Shown here: piece after piece, positions 36,061-48,559 of the stretch
Layout of the letters: the number at the start of each line of letters is the position of its first letter
Numbering within the stretch: the stretch's first letter is position 1
Notes under the pieces: model-generated
What the model was told of the DNA's origin: nothing
What the model saw: the letters and a program-made list of their open reading frames with translations, nothing else
Databases searched by the model: none
Assembly (NCBI RefSeq): GCF_910592395.1
Contig: NC_088308.1
Span: forward strand, 17,809,501 to 17,873,500
Source of the DNA: Lineus longissimus
Lineage: Eukaryota > Nemertea > Pilidiophora > Heteronemertea > Lineidae
Length of the DNA: 64,000 bases
Reading direction: 5' to 3'
Position numbers and translations under genes: made by a program

Positions 36061-36332
36061 TGTCGCACCCACAGGTACAATTTGGAATTTCAAAAAGATT
36101 TGTGCAGAGCCAGGAGGTATGACATTATGAAAATGTTCCCAATTAAGTTAAATTGAACCTATTACTAGATAGCTGTAATCAAACATTGAAGTTGAAGTCG
36201 GAGTGAGGGTCAGATGAGGGCCACCTCTCTATCAATTGCATTTCTCCTACATGTCTATTATAATGGTTTTGTGTTTTGTAAGTGTTGGAGGTAGTAGCGT
36301 TCGTGTAGTAAATAAATTGGTGTTTATTATAG

Positions 36333-36634
36333 CTTTAACCCTTTAGATCCTGGAACATTTTTATGTGTCGCCCTGTATTTCCCTGGAACATTTCAGCAAT
36401 TTTCACCCAAAAAGACCACCGTGTGTGTACAAGCAAGCTACAAAATTTTAAAACTTCATCAATAGATCCCTAACCGGGTGAAAACCGGCCTTAGTTTCAT
36501 TGCTTAAGTAAAGATGGCGATGGTGTCGCTTGAGATTAGATACGTACTGATGGGGGGGGCTAGCGGCCGGTTAGAGATATGCAGACGAAAATCAGAGGCC
36601 GGGTATCGGCTGGTTAGGATCTAAAGGGTTAAAG
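36333..36634. mobile_element. MITE with 19-bp terminal inverted repeats
   Basis: CTTTAACCCTTTAGATCCT at 36333-36351 and its exact complement at 36616-36634. The interior includes CCTGGAACATTT repeated twice and a short G run at 36551-36557. Non-coding. Confidence 0.8.
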
Positions 36635-38129
36635 ATGTTGTTGAATTTCATTAGAAAATATCTTAACGCAGTAACATCCCATCATTCTGAAATGCCCATT
36701 GGTCTGATCCATTAGGCAGGGTTCCCACAGAAAAAGTCATGAAATTTGAACTTATGAAAGACCCATAACATTTTGGAAAATTTCAGCAGTAAAGTCATAA
36801 AAAAGTCATGAATTTGATTTGTGGGCTAATTCGACTATCATTGTATATCAAAGTTGAAGGGGCATCCTGAACCTCAGGGACTTTCATTTGGTTTATAATT
36901 AACATTTGTTGGCAAGCGGATGAGCATTCAACTGACACTGGTATGCGAGGATGTTTTAAAAACTTGAGACTATTGGCATGGTCGTAGGGCAGCACAAGTG
37001 TGTTGGATAGAATATGACAAATATGGTACATAATGATACGTTTTAGAATTCCTTTGGCCTATCACTAGTAGATATGTAGCAAATGCAAATGCGGGCTCTT
37101 TGGGATGGTTTTATTGTCGAGAAAAAAATACACGATTTCTGCCTGCATTCATTCTTTGATGGAGGACTACTTAATGTACCGAGTTGCTCTCTCATTTATT
37201 GGAGTGTAGAAGTTGACTATAATAAGATTTACAAGCAAACATTTCAAATACTGGTAATGTTTTAGCTTTGTGGAGTGTTCTTGGCGTGCCAATCTATGTA
37301 TTGTTAATTCCAATTCATTTGTTTATTCTTTCCCCGTTTCTTTTTAAAAACTTTTTTTGTCGTCGTCACCTTTCACAACAGATTGTAACGCTACCTTCTG
37401 GCTGTGGAGTTCACCGTAACCTAGTTTGTAGCATTGATTTTGACAACCCTTTAGAAGTAGAGGACTGACGGCAACTGGATAAAAGTTTACTGTAAACTCC
37501 TAATTTAGATGTACTTAATTCAATTTTGATTGCCTTGCACAACCCCTTGGTTCATGCTATGCAAGTTTCAACGTGTATCTTATACCCTCCCCTCTCAAGC
37601 CTTGAGAAGTATCACCACCTGTTCTGATATGTCACTAAACATTTTGAAACTTTGGTTGTGCGTACATGTTGATGTATGTTACATGTGTGCATTTGTTTCC
37701 AAGTGTTACTCATACTGTCTTGACTAATTTTTGGGACAGATTGGTGATGAGGTGATGCTGTTTTACTCTTTGTTGATGGGAGAGTTTACGTGTATAAGAT
37801 AGACATTGATATTTACATTGGAAGTATTTTAATCCTACTGTGCAGTAGGCCTACTTTGTTTAAGATATATTTGGTATTTTTGTAACTTCTTGCAGTTAAC
37901 ACAGTAATGTGTTTATATAGTAGCATGTAGACTAGCATACCTAGCTTCCCCACTGGTCTTTGAGGGAATAAACATACTACAATATTACAGAATGAGACAT
38001 GTCTATCCATTTTTCAAACATCGAAAATATACACAATGTGGTGCAAGTTTGCAACTCTGGCCTACACCTCCAACGATTCCCCAGAAGATGGTTTGGACCG
38101 AAAAGACAAATATATTGATGGTTTTGAAT

Positions 38130-41100
38130 GTCTGATCTCTCACCATGCATGTTGACGGGTAACAGGCCGTTATAATCAGGCTGGGTGTGACTGTCTCATT
38201 TCCCTTGCCGTGTTGACAGGACAGCGGGGCAGGCAGCAGGACTAATCGGCCTGGGTGTGACTCTCTCATCTCTCTCACTGTGTTGACAGGACAGCGGGGC
38301 AGGCAGCAGGATTAAACGGGCTGGATGTGACTCCCTCATCTCTCTCACTGTGTTGACAGGACAGCGGGGCAGGCAGCAGGATTAAACGGGCTGGGTGTGA
38401 CTGTCTCATCTCTCTCACTGTGTTGACAGGACAGCGGGACAGGCAGCAGGACTAATCGGCCTGGGTGTGACTCCCTCATCTCTCTCACTGTGTTGACAGG
38501 TCGGCGGGGCAGGTAGCAGGACAAAATCGGGCTGGGTGTGATACTCTCATTTCTCGTACCGTGTTGACGGGATAGCGGGGCAGGCAGCAGGACATAATCG
38601 GGCTGGTTGTGACTGTCTTATCTCTAACCACGATGGCGGGGATGCCAGCAGGATGGCGGAGCAGGTAGTAGGACTTCATGGTTAGGTGTGACTATCTCTT
38701 CTCTAACCGTATTGACATGTTGACGGGTAACAGGCCGTTATAATCAGGCTGGGTGTGACTGTCTCATTTCCCTTGCCGTGTTGACAGGACAGCGGGGCAG
38801 GCAGCAGGACTAATCGGGCTGGGTGTGACTCTCTCATCTCTCTCACTGTGTTGACAGGACAGCGGGGCAGGCAGCAGGACTAATCGGGCTGGGTGTGACT
38901 CTCTCATCTCTCTCACTGTGTTGACAGGACAGCGGGGCAGGCAGCAGGATTAAACGGGCTGGGTGTGACTCTCTCATCTCTCTCACTGTGTTGACAGGAC
39001 AGCGGGGCAGGCAGCAGGACTAATCGGGCTGGGTGTGACTCTCTCATCTCTCTCACTGTGTTGACAGGACAGCAGGGCAGGCAGCAGGATTAAACGGGCT
39101 GGGTGTGACTCTCTCATCTCTCTCACTGTGTTGACAGGACAGCGGGGCAGGCAGCAGGACTAATCGGCCTGGGTGTGACTCTCATCTCTCTCACTGTGTT
39201 GACAGGACAGCGGGGCAGCCAGCAGGACAAAATCGGGCTGGGTGTGATACTCTCATTTCTCGTACCGTGTTGACGGGATAGCGGAGCAGGCAGTAGGACA
39301 TAATCGGGCTGGTTGTGACTCCCTCATCTCCCTCACTGTGTTGACAGGACAGCGGGGCAGGCAGCAGGATTAAACGGGCTGGGTGTAACTGTCCCATCTC
39401 TCTCACTGTGTTGACAGGACAGCGGGACAGGCAGCAGGACTAATCGGGCTGGGTGTGACTCTCTCATCTCTCTCACTGTGTTGACAGGACAGCGGGACAG
39501 GCAGCAGGACTAATCGGGCTGGGTGTGACTCCCTCATCTCTCTCACTGTGTTGACAGGTCGGCGGGGCAGCCAGCAGGACAAAATCGGGCTGGGTGTGAT
39601 ACTCTCATTTCTCGTACCGTGTTGACGGGATAGCGGAGCAGGCAGTAGGACATAATCGGGCTGGTTGTGACTGTCTTATCTCTAACCACGATGGCGGGGT
39701 AGCCAGCAGGATGGCGGAGCAGGTAGTAGGACTTCATGGTCAGGTGTGACTATCTCTTCTCTAACCGTATTGAGAGGATGGCGGAATAGCTAGCAGGACA
39801 TAATCAGGCTGGGTGTGACTGTCTCATTTCCCTTGCCGTATTGACAGGACAGCGGGGCAGGCAGCAGGACATAATCGGCGGGTGTGACTGTCTCATCTCT
39901 CTCACTGTGTTGACAGGACAGCGGGGCAGGCAGCAGGATTAAACGGGCTGGGTGTGACTGTCTCATCTCTCTCACTGTGTTGACAGGACGGCGGGGCAGG
40001 CAGCAGGACAAATCGGGCTGGATGTGATACTCTCATTTCTCGCACCGTGTTGACGGGATAGCGGAGCAGGCAGCAGGACATTATCGGGCTGGTTGTGACA
40101 CTCACAACTCTCTCACCGTGTTGACAGGACAGCGGGGCAGGCAGCAGGACAAAATCGGGCTGGGTGTGACACTCTCATTTCTTGCATCGTGTTGATGGGA
40201 CAGCGGGGCAGGCAGCAGGACAAAATCGGGCTGGGTGTGACACTCTCATTTCTCGCATCGTGTTGATGGGACAGCGGAAGAGGTAGCAGGACATAATCGG
40301 GCTGGGTGTGACTCTCATATCTCTCACACTGTGTTTACAGGAGGGCGGGACAGGCAGTAGGATATCATCGGCCTGAGTGTGACTCTCACCGTATTGACAG
40401 GATGGCGGGGCAGGCAGCAGGACATAATCGGGCTGGTTGTGACTGTCTTATCTCTAACCACGATGGCGGCGTAGCCAGCAGGATGGCGGAGCAGGTAGTT
40501 GGACTTCATGGTTAGGTGTGACTATCTCTTCTCTAACCGTATTGACAGGATGGCGGAATAGCTAGTAGGACATAATTACGCTGGGAGTGACTGTTTCAAT
40601 TCTCCTACCGTGTTGACAGGAGAGCGGGGTAGCCAGGACGGCGACGCAGTCAACAGGACATAATCGGCGGGTGTGACTGTCTCACCTCTCTCCCCTTGTT
40701 GACAGGGTTGTAGGGACCCAGCAAGACATAATCGGGCTGGTTGTGCCTGTCTCATCTCTCTCAGCTTGTTGACAGGACGGCTGGGCAGGCATCAGGATAT
40801 GATAATGGCTGGGTGTGACTGTCTGGATCATCTCTCCCCGCATTGACGGCGACGGGCCAGGCTGAGGGACATGATCGGGTCGGGTGTGACTGTCTTATAT
40901 CTCAACGGTGTGTTGACAGGTCGGCAAGGCATGTATAGGAGGACATTATCAGGCTGGCTTTGACTGTGTTATTTCTCACAATATTGACACGGCGGCGGAT
41001 TGGCTTGACATAATCGGGCTCGTTTTGTCTGTTTCTCTCACCGTCTGTCTCTCTCACCGTGCTGACACGACGGCGGGGTAGACAGCAGGACTTTTTGGGC

Positions 41101-41450
41101 TGGTTTTGACTGTCTCATCTCTCTCAGCGAGTTGACAGGCGGCAGGGAAGCTAACGCACGACTTTTTCAGGAAGGTTGTGACTGTCCCATCTCTCTCACC
41201 GTGCGTGTTGACATGACGGTGTGGCGGAGCTGCTAGCAGGACATCCTCGGGCTGGGTGTAACTGTTTCATTTCTCACACTGTGTGGACAGGGCAGCGGGG
41301 CATGCAACGGGACATAATTGTGCTGGTTGTGACTGTCATGTCTCTTTCACCGTGTTGACAGGATGGCGCGGCGGGGCAGGCAGCAGGACATTATCGGGCT
41401 TGGTGTGAATGTATCCCCTCTCTTAACCTGTTAACAGGCCGGACGGCGAA
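38130..41450 (+). repeat. 70-bp minisatellite, roughly 47 copies, with higher-order structure
   Basis: The period is exactly 70 bp in the best part (TGTTGACAGG recurs at 38281, 38351 and 38421). The consensus runs TGTTGACAGGACAGCGGGGC, AGGCAGCAGGACTAATCGGG, CTGGGTGTGACTCTCTCATC, TCTCTCACTG. Units are near-identical from 38200 to 39560 and decay toward 41450. A multi-unit block with ACCACGATGGCGGGG and GTAGGACTTCATGGT recurs at about 38500-38715, 39558-39776 and 40405-40560, showing higher-order duplication. Because 70 is not a multiple of three, minus-strand open frames switch frame every unit and are not genes. Confidence 0.93.
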
Positions 41451-42258
41451 GCAGGCAATCAATGCAACTGTTTTCTTCTCTTCAGCGTTCGCCCTTTATT
41501 GGACTCAGGAGTTTTCTGCGGGAGTTATTAATCCAGAGTATTTTGTGTATGGGGTGGGATCATAGAGTTTTGCATGCCATAAGGGTTCTGTGACAAATGG
41601 GGTTCTTGGCCTCGTGATTTCGACTTCGGCCTGAGGTCAAAGGAGGAGACCATCGCATATATACGATACTATCAACTTGAATGCGATTATGTTTACTGGT
41701 TAAGATAGTACGAGGTACATCATGGAATCTCATTCGAAGGAGGGGTTATCGAAGAAAAGCCCAATGTTTATTGGGACGGGAAACGAACATTAAAAATCCT
41801 GTAGCATGTAACTGTGAACGAAAATCATCAATAAAAAAGACACCTCTGTTTTAAAACTAATTTCACGTTTATTTTATATGCATTTAGTTATATTGCACGA
41901 GTATAATAGGAGTATAACTGTTGGTCTAACTTTTATAGCTCTGTAAATTTACTTTAGTAAACAGATTCAAAGTAGGGGCCAGTGGGGTAGGTACTGAAAG
42001 GCTTAAACATGAGTTAGGTTGAAACATCGATGAATTGATTTTGATAAAAAACAGTAATTTTGGCTATAGGAGGGATTGCGTTTTCAGCTCTACAGCTTTA
42101 TCAAGATACACCCGGGAATGAAATTCCCACTAGCTATTAGAAATATCCAATTTGCTCAGTTAACTGATAAATACGATCGTCAGGAACGAAAAGTGTTGTG
42201 TGTGCCATTGTGTCGTTTCTTTCCGAGCTGGTTTTCCATTGAAACTTCACTGCGGATT
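41451..42258 (-). other. Probable 3'UTR of the calmodulin-like gene
   Basis: Lies directly downstream of the minus-strand stop at 42259-42261. TTTATT at 41868-41873 reads AATAAA on the minus strand. No coding sequence seen. The minisatellite begins just beyond. Confidence 0.5.
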
Positions 42259-44853
42259 TTACTTGCTCATCATCATCTTGACGTATTCTGAAATAAAGCC
42301 GATAACCGATCTCAGAATAGAACAGAACAGACAATAACTTCAATAGTCAAATTAGAAAAAATACATGACACATACCATCTTGACCCTCATGCCTTGGATC
42401 CACCCCGCCAACCCGGACTCCGTTATACCAACACCGTATGAGGGGAGGTAACGGGCCGATTAACTCTGATGGTTCAGAATGGACACATACGGGCCAACGT
42501 AATTTAGATGAACGGATTGGGGTGGGGGATGGGGGATGGGGGGTATTAAGCAATCTTAGGCACTTCGATCTCAACGTTTGTAAGATGATACAGTACATGC
42601 ATGCTTGTATGGCATTGTTTGAAATTCGGACATACCTTCATAATTAATCTTTCCATCTCCATCATTGTCAGCTTGCCTGATTATCTCATCCACTACCTCA
42701 ACAGTCATTTTCTCGCTGTATTTGGTCATGATGTGGCGAAACTCTGCCTTGGTGATGAAACCATTGCCATCCGTATCAAACGTTCGGAACGACTCCCGTA
42801 TTCCCGCTTCGTGATCGGAATCAGTATTTGTCATTTTCTTTGCCATCATTGTGAGGAATTCTGGGAATTCAATGGTTCCGTTTCCTGGTGAGAAATGAGA
42901 AAGGAATAAAGAATAAAATTGCCTATATATGTGTATCATATTTATGATATCGAAGTGGCAGAATATGGAGCATATTCACTTGAAAATGGCTGAATGCTAT
43001 CTGTTAGGGAAGAAACACCCATGAGAAAACGAGCGCTTGAAATATGTCTATATAATCTGTAGGCCTATCTATTCCCCCGACCGTCTCTAGTCTGCTTTTC
43101 AGCCTCAAGGGCCCATTTCTTGAATCGGCGTCACAGACAAACGCCAGCGTTTAACTGATCGGCACCAACAAGGAGCGTCAGCAGGAAGTACACACAAGTT
43201 TCTACCTACCATCAGCGTCCACTTCGTTAACCATGACCTGCAGCTCAGCTTCTGTGGGATTCTGACCGAGAGACCTCATGACGGTGCCCAGCTCTTTCGT
43301 CGTGATGGTGCCATCGCCATTTTTGTCGAATACGGAGAAAGCATTCTTGAAATATGAAGAAGAAAATCGTACATTTCAAAAAATAAATTTATATGATTTT
43401 TACACTGCATGACTTCACAAACCCTTGCTTAAGGAAATTGGCGGGACTCAGTCAGGCATTGAAGCACCTCTCGGAGATTTCAACTGGAGCCTCAGGTAAA
43501 AATAAGGTCCACGGCTTCCTATTTCAGTCACTCGTGGTTATTTCTTCAAATGTAGTGCAAATGGTTAAGTTGAATTTTGATCCAAACATATTATGTGGCT
43601 GATGTCATCTACATGTACATTTAAGGGCTGAACTCGGCGCTCGATGTTGCGTTAAAACGCCGCGATTAGCGCAACAAATGGTATCCATTGAATTCCATAG
43701 AATCGATGTGTTCCCGCTTGGGCGAAGCGACAAAGTACCTTGTTTTTGACGCGGCGTGCCACGTGCTCGGGCAAAAGTACGTTGCAAAATTAGCAACCGA
43801 AGCGTATAATCGCCGCGAATTATAACATCATCGTGGGGTCTCGTGACATAAATTGTAAGGTTGACAAATATTTAAATTGTGGTATTGAGATAGACATTTG
43901 TCACTGCAGTGCCGCTACATGTGTGCAGTTAGGAATTGTCTCTCAATCCCATTGGCACCATGTCTTCCGACCTGATAGAGAGATTGATAATTCAAATCGA
44001 AAAACAACCTTCGATTTATGACAAATCCTTGTCAGAATATAAAGATGTTGACAAGAAGGAAGGTATCTGGAAAAAAATTGCCTGCACTTTCTTTTTCGTT
44101 TCGCATACAGGTACAACACCATGATTTCGGCAAAATCCGAATCCGAGTCAGACATTGTTGCAACACGCCTGTGCCAGCTGTTTGGTATGCAAAGTCTACA
44201 CCCTTGTTTGCACCCTTTCACCGCCAGCGTTATACGCTTCAGTGAGAACAGGTTACGAAATCACTGTCGCAACGTTTTCCCGTCGCGTGAAATCACAGCC
44301 TTTTTCCAAGGGGTTTAAACGCGACAGTGAGTTCAGGCCTTTAGACTGTGAATCGCTGCGCACGGAGGCGAAGTCACTGCGACACGGTAGAACTTCCGTG
44401 CCGAGGGACAAAGGTTCGAATCCCCTAAGAATGTTCTTGAACTTTTCTTTTCACGGCAGTTTGTGGTGACATGTCTTGCCACAAAAGTTCAGGAAATTGT
44501 TTTCTTGACCAAAAATTCTCTTTTCAGTAACTTACCTGCAATCTGTTCTGCAGTGAGTTGGCTTGCCTGGAAAAAATAGAAGAAATATGATTTGAGGCAT
44601 TATTCTATCAAAGATACCACAAACGTGCCCAATTTGTTGAATCGTAACCAAGAACTCGTCCATTAAGACGTGAAAGTAGAGCTACGATGTTACAATTAAT
44701 ACCGGATGGGCCAAACGTATAGTGCCCGGAACTTAAAATGTAATCAAAGGATCTTTCCGAGACGATTCACGCATATCACGACGTAAAACACGTGTATCAA
44801 AGGGCCTAAGTGCCTAAATGTTGGACTGGACAGACCAAATAGAGACTTACCAT
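42259..44853 (-). CDS. Calmodulin-like protein, four EF hands, with an irregular exon 3 acceptor
   Basis: Exons, minus strand: ATG at 44851-44853; 44536-44566 (31 nt, [10 protein letters not shown]); exon 3 ending at 43210; 42636-42884 (249 nt); 42259-42287 (29 nt, ending YVKMMMSK). The 31-nt and 29-nt exons and the intron right after the ATG match animal calmodulin genes exactly. All four calcium loops keep their acidic positions: [48 protein letters not shown]. With a canonical 144-nt exon 3 (43210-43353) the protein is 151 residues, two more than calmodulin, because the central linker reads TDSDHEAGI. But the bases before 43353 are AT, not AG. The next AG starts the exon at 43345 and shifts frame unless exon 2 is skipped. 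It is a divergent calmodulin paralogue (calcium sensor), or one starting to decay. Confidence 0.85.
43621..44343. mobile_element. PIF/Harbinger-type element with an MADF-domain fragment
   Basis: The element 43624-44340 is flanked by TTA at 43621-43623 and 44341-44343, the target duplication typical of PIF/Harbinger. Ends are AGGGCTGAACTC and, on the other strand, AGGCCTGAACTC. Inside, plus strand, 43966-44085 encodes [17 protein letters not shown], then [19 protein letters not shown], which matches an MADF DNA-binding domain, the accessory protein domain of these transposons. The frame ends soon after, so it is a fragment. It lies within intron 2 of the calmodulin-like gene, antisense to it. 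Confidence 0.8.
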
Positions 44854-47800
44854 TATCCTGGTTTAATACCTCTCTTAGTCAGAGTGAGCCTGCGGTTAAG
44901 CTCGAAATGTCAAGAATACACCCCCAAAACCATGCACTTAAGTTTAGGAGTGGAGATCATTAGATAAACAAGACATGTCGCGGACAGGTTATTTGTAATG
45001 CCAATAGCTCATTATTTCAGGTAGACCACAACCAAACGACTGAACCACGGTCAAGAACATAACAATCAGCTTATCTGGACTGTCACAGACTTAAGGGCCT
45101 GGAAGGAATTATTGTTGCATGAACGGTCATTCGTATTGCCATACAGTGATAGCATAATCATTTCTGGCAAACTACTGTGAAAGGACAGATCCATGATCAA
45201 GAACAAAAAAGTGATTTGGACAGTCTTTCGGGCCTAAAAGTAATTGCTATGCATAACCTTGAACTTGTCGTAAACATGTCATATGCATAATTACACAACG
45301 GCTTGGCCAACATACTCCAGTAACTTTCACTGATCGAAGACAGTTTTTGCTGATCTAAGACAGCTTCAATATATTTTCTATTGGCGGTACAACTATGAAG
45401 CATCCACGTATTAAGTAAAGCGAGAAAAGCAAAACGGTATGTCAAGATAAATTGCCAGGAAAAATGGGTGTTTGCTGCCCAATTGAAATGATATATATTT
45501 GGCCACCCAGCCAACCTCAGCCATCTCGGCCAATAAGTCTCGGGAGTGACGATGTGCCAGTTCCTTCATCGCGGTGCAAATCACTCGCTCGCCTGATGAA
45601 GTGAGGTAGCAATGGGGGTCTGACAGTCTCAAGTCTCCTCCGAGTGACATGCCAAGTAGACCTTGGGAATGTAAATTGACGTTATTTTCTTTTATTAATG
45701 ATCGCACTCCAATGAAAATCGTCAGAGAACTAGATAAACAGCAATGCGAACCTGATGACCGAAAGTACATTAGACTGGTAACATCTGAAGTACAGCGCAA
45801 CGTCAGCTTCCGAGGTAGCTCCTCCAAGGAATGCCTGCTTCCCACTGGTAGAATATAGATTATCCACTCTCGAGAGCGAACGAAGAGGCAGAGAAACAAA
45901 AAAGAGGAGGTGGTGTGAATATTTCTTATAACGCTATGCCAGCAGAAATTTGGCGTTGAAATTTGACCGCGTATGTAGGCCTAGAGTTATATCAAGTGAA
46001 ACTCAGATCGGAATGCAAATGTGCTAATAGTGGCTTGTCATGGGTATACATATTTGAAGGCAGTATCAAACCATGAGCGACCGGGTGTCATTGCTGTGAC
46101 TACCAGCGACTGTCATTCCTGCTATCGAAAGGAGAATTACAACCTGCTATTGGGTATATAGCCTGGAAACAATAAAGGAATCTATGCTAATAACGTCGAA
46201 AGCAGGTCGGCATTAGGCAACTATAATGAAGTCGTACTCCAACACTCCAACTACGGCTTGGATGATGACTTGTTAATTTTCGCATAATGCTCAAGTCCAA
46301 ACTGGAATTTTTTAAATTCCTTAACCCCAACACAAATCCTTTCCTGTGGCCAAACCAAAAAAGAAAATTAACCTCGTCCGCAGACTACGTCTTGCAGTGC
46401 ACTGCACATTCAATTTAGGATGAATCATGGGATTGTTGCCTGGGAATGATACACCATCCGTTGACAGCAATCCCTTGACCTTGCCAACAGTGTGCGACGT
46501 AAGAAAGACGAATGCTCCTATTAGTTGATGTCTCAGTTGATGGCTTTCCGTATAAGTCTATGATATGTTGCTCCTCCTTCTCGTGAACGGCCAACTTTCT
46601 GTGAGCGGCTAGCATACTTGCGTTTTCGTGCGCTGAGCGCAAAGCGGTATCTGCACGAAACCTCGCCGTTTTTGGAAAAGCCTTTTTAAGACATCGTCGC
46701 TAAGGTGAATACCATACGGTAGAGTGTGAAAGTCGGCGTTAATTTTGATAAATACATGTTTTTTTGTGATCTTCTGGGTCGGGCTGCCCTAATTAGATAG
46801 GGCCGTGTTGTCTTGTGAAAAATTCTGCTCACTGCATGCTTGGCGAAATTTCTTCGCTCCGACGAAGCACGTTGTCCTTGAAGGAGCTGTCACTTTCATC
46901 AAATTGCCAAGCATCCTTCATATCGTCTCTAATGAATAACACGAAAACATAACAACAACATCAATATCCTGTCTAATTTCCATTGAACTTAATTTGACCT
47001 TCGCTTGTTCAATATTACGATAGGCAGGTTTCGCAGCCCCTACGAACGACGCTCCGGCCGAAAATCCCGATAAGCCGGTGTAACATCTGTGGTTGTTTCC
47101 CATGTGTCAGTGTTTCCAAACAATAGGCAGCTAGAGAGACCATGACTTTTCAATAGGGGGGATACACATAAAAACTCGTCAATCTATTTTTGAGCGTTCC
47201 CAAACAATGAGGGAAAACACTCAAAAACAGAAACACTCAAAAACATTACACCGGGCTTGGCAAACCGGGTTGGTTTTCAGTGCTGTTCCGCCAGCGGCTC
47301 TGTAAACAGGACAAAAAGTGGTGCTACTTGCCAAATATCCCCAACCAAGATTCGTATACGATTCTTAGTTCTTAAATTTCGTTTGTGTCGTAAACATAAA
47401 TATGTCTTTTTAAGATTCTTGTAAGATCATAACGTTTCAGAATCTTACATCAACCTTGTAAAGACTGTACATGTACATGTGTACAAACTGAAATGAACAA
47501 GATCTTGACGAAGACGCATCTACGGTAAGTATCTTGTTGGGATTTTCGAGCTGGGCACTGCGAAGGTCTGTCTTGTCATCAAGCCCTGTGATAATTCGTT
47601 TACGCGTCCCTCGTTAATCATCTTTTATACTTAGTTACACGAGGAATCGGTTTCGAAAACTCGGGCTATAACATATACATTTAACGTTACACACTTCGTA
47701 CCTCTCTTCGTTCACATGTAGCTCATCGTAAGGCTGGCGAAACCTGCCTATATTCGCTGATAAATCAGACGAACGCCAAGGCGATTAACTATTTGACTGT

Positions 47801-48559
47801 AAGCCTGCAAGGGACAGTTGTTCCTCGTCATAAGGGAGCGCGTTTGGAATCTATCAGCTGTCATAGCAATGCCTGGAGTCAAATAAGGTTCAACTGCTGG
47901 ATTAATCAACGTACTTCTATTTGCTGCACAGACATGCTAATCCACTCTCTGCGCTCTGTAATCCATTCTCCGCCGCTTGGAATCTTGTTTCATCCTTAAC
48001 CATCCGCTTATTGCGCGTCCCTGGATGAACTTTTCACCATTAGGATATTGGAGGATTTATTGATAAATTCGATCACGGCGTAAGGTGATCAATTCTAACG
48101 GAATTGGAATCAAAATAATGTTCCTCTCAATGGACTGGACATGGCTTCAGAATGCGCCTGGATGCAATCAATATAGAACACCAAAACAAAAGTAAGTCCC
48201 CCTCCACAATGATTGGTAATATTATCTTAAGTATCCACAGAAATGCGATTACAATTACAGGACATCATCCATGGGCGTAACCAGGGGGTCTGGACCCCCC
48301 TCCCTGCTCGCGCTGATAACAGCTTTAGTATATACGGGACAGTGATATTTTACCGCTGAATGCTGGGAAATTGGGGTTCTTTCCTCCTTAAATCCCAAGG
48401 ATGCCTGTTTGGTTATGCTTGAGGTAGGGTTCCTCATAATTTAATGCTAAGGATCTCCTCCTCCTCAATAGGCCTACGGACTTCTGAGCTCTCTCCCAAC
48501 CTCTGCCAACGTTCCTGGTTTGACACGTGTTCGAAAACGCTGGATCATTGGACGGCTAG
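44854..48559. other. Spacer upstream of the calmodulin-like gene and the duplicated array
   Basis: The right part of the calmodulin-like promoter should lie just above 44853, but no TATA box is evident. Minus-strand open frames at 45197-45899 and 46415-46642 show no family features or splice context. A GGGCTTGGCAAACCGGG word near 47252-47268 resembles the MITE at 60073-60596. Confidence 0.35.

Larger units (their letters stand above)
34126..38129. other. 3' flank of the CARHSP1-like gene; UTR and small elements
   Basis: No coding exons recognised. Contains TIR elements at 35874-36060 and 36333-36634, and a copy of a widely dispersed repeat around GCAGGGTTCCCACAG and AAAAGTCATGAA (36717-36815). 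AATAAA occurs at 36311-36316 and 37977-37982; either could be a distant polyadenylation signal. Confidence 0.4.

Noticed and set aside
38003-40509. Minus-strand open frames across the minisatellite
   Set aside because: The 70-bp period shifts frame each unit, so the peptides are by-products of a stop-poor repeat.
38130-41450. CRISPR-like regular repeat
   Set aside because: Whole units repeat without unique spacers, in a eukaryotic setting; it is a minisatellite.
44331-44430. tRNA-like B box GGTTCGAATCC near 44413
   Set aside because: Flanking bases do not form a T-stem or acceptor stem, and no A box lies at the right distance.
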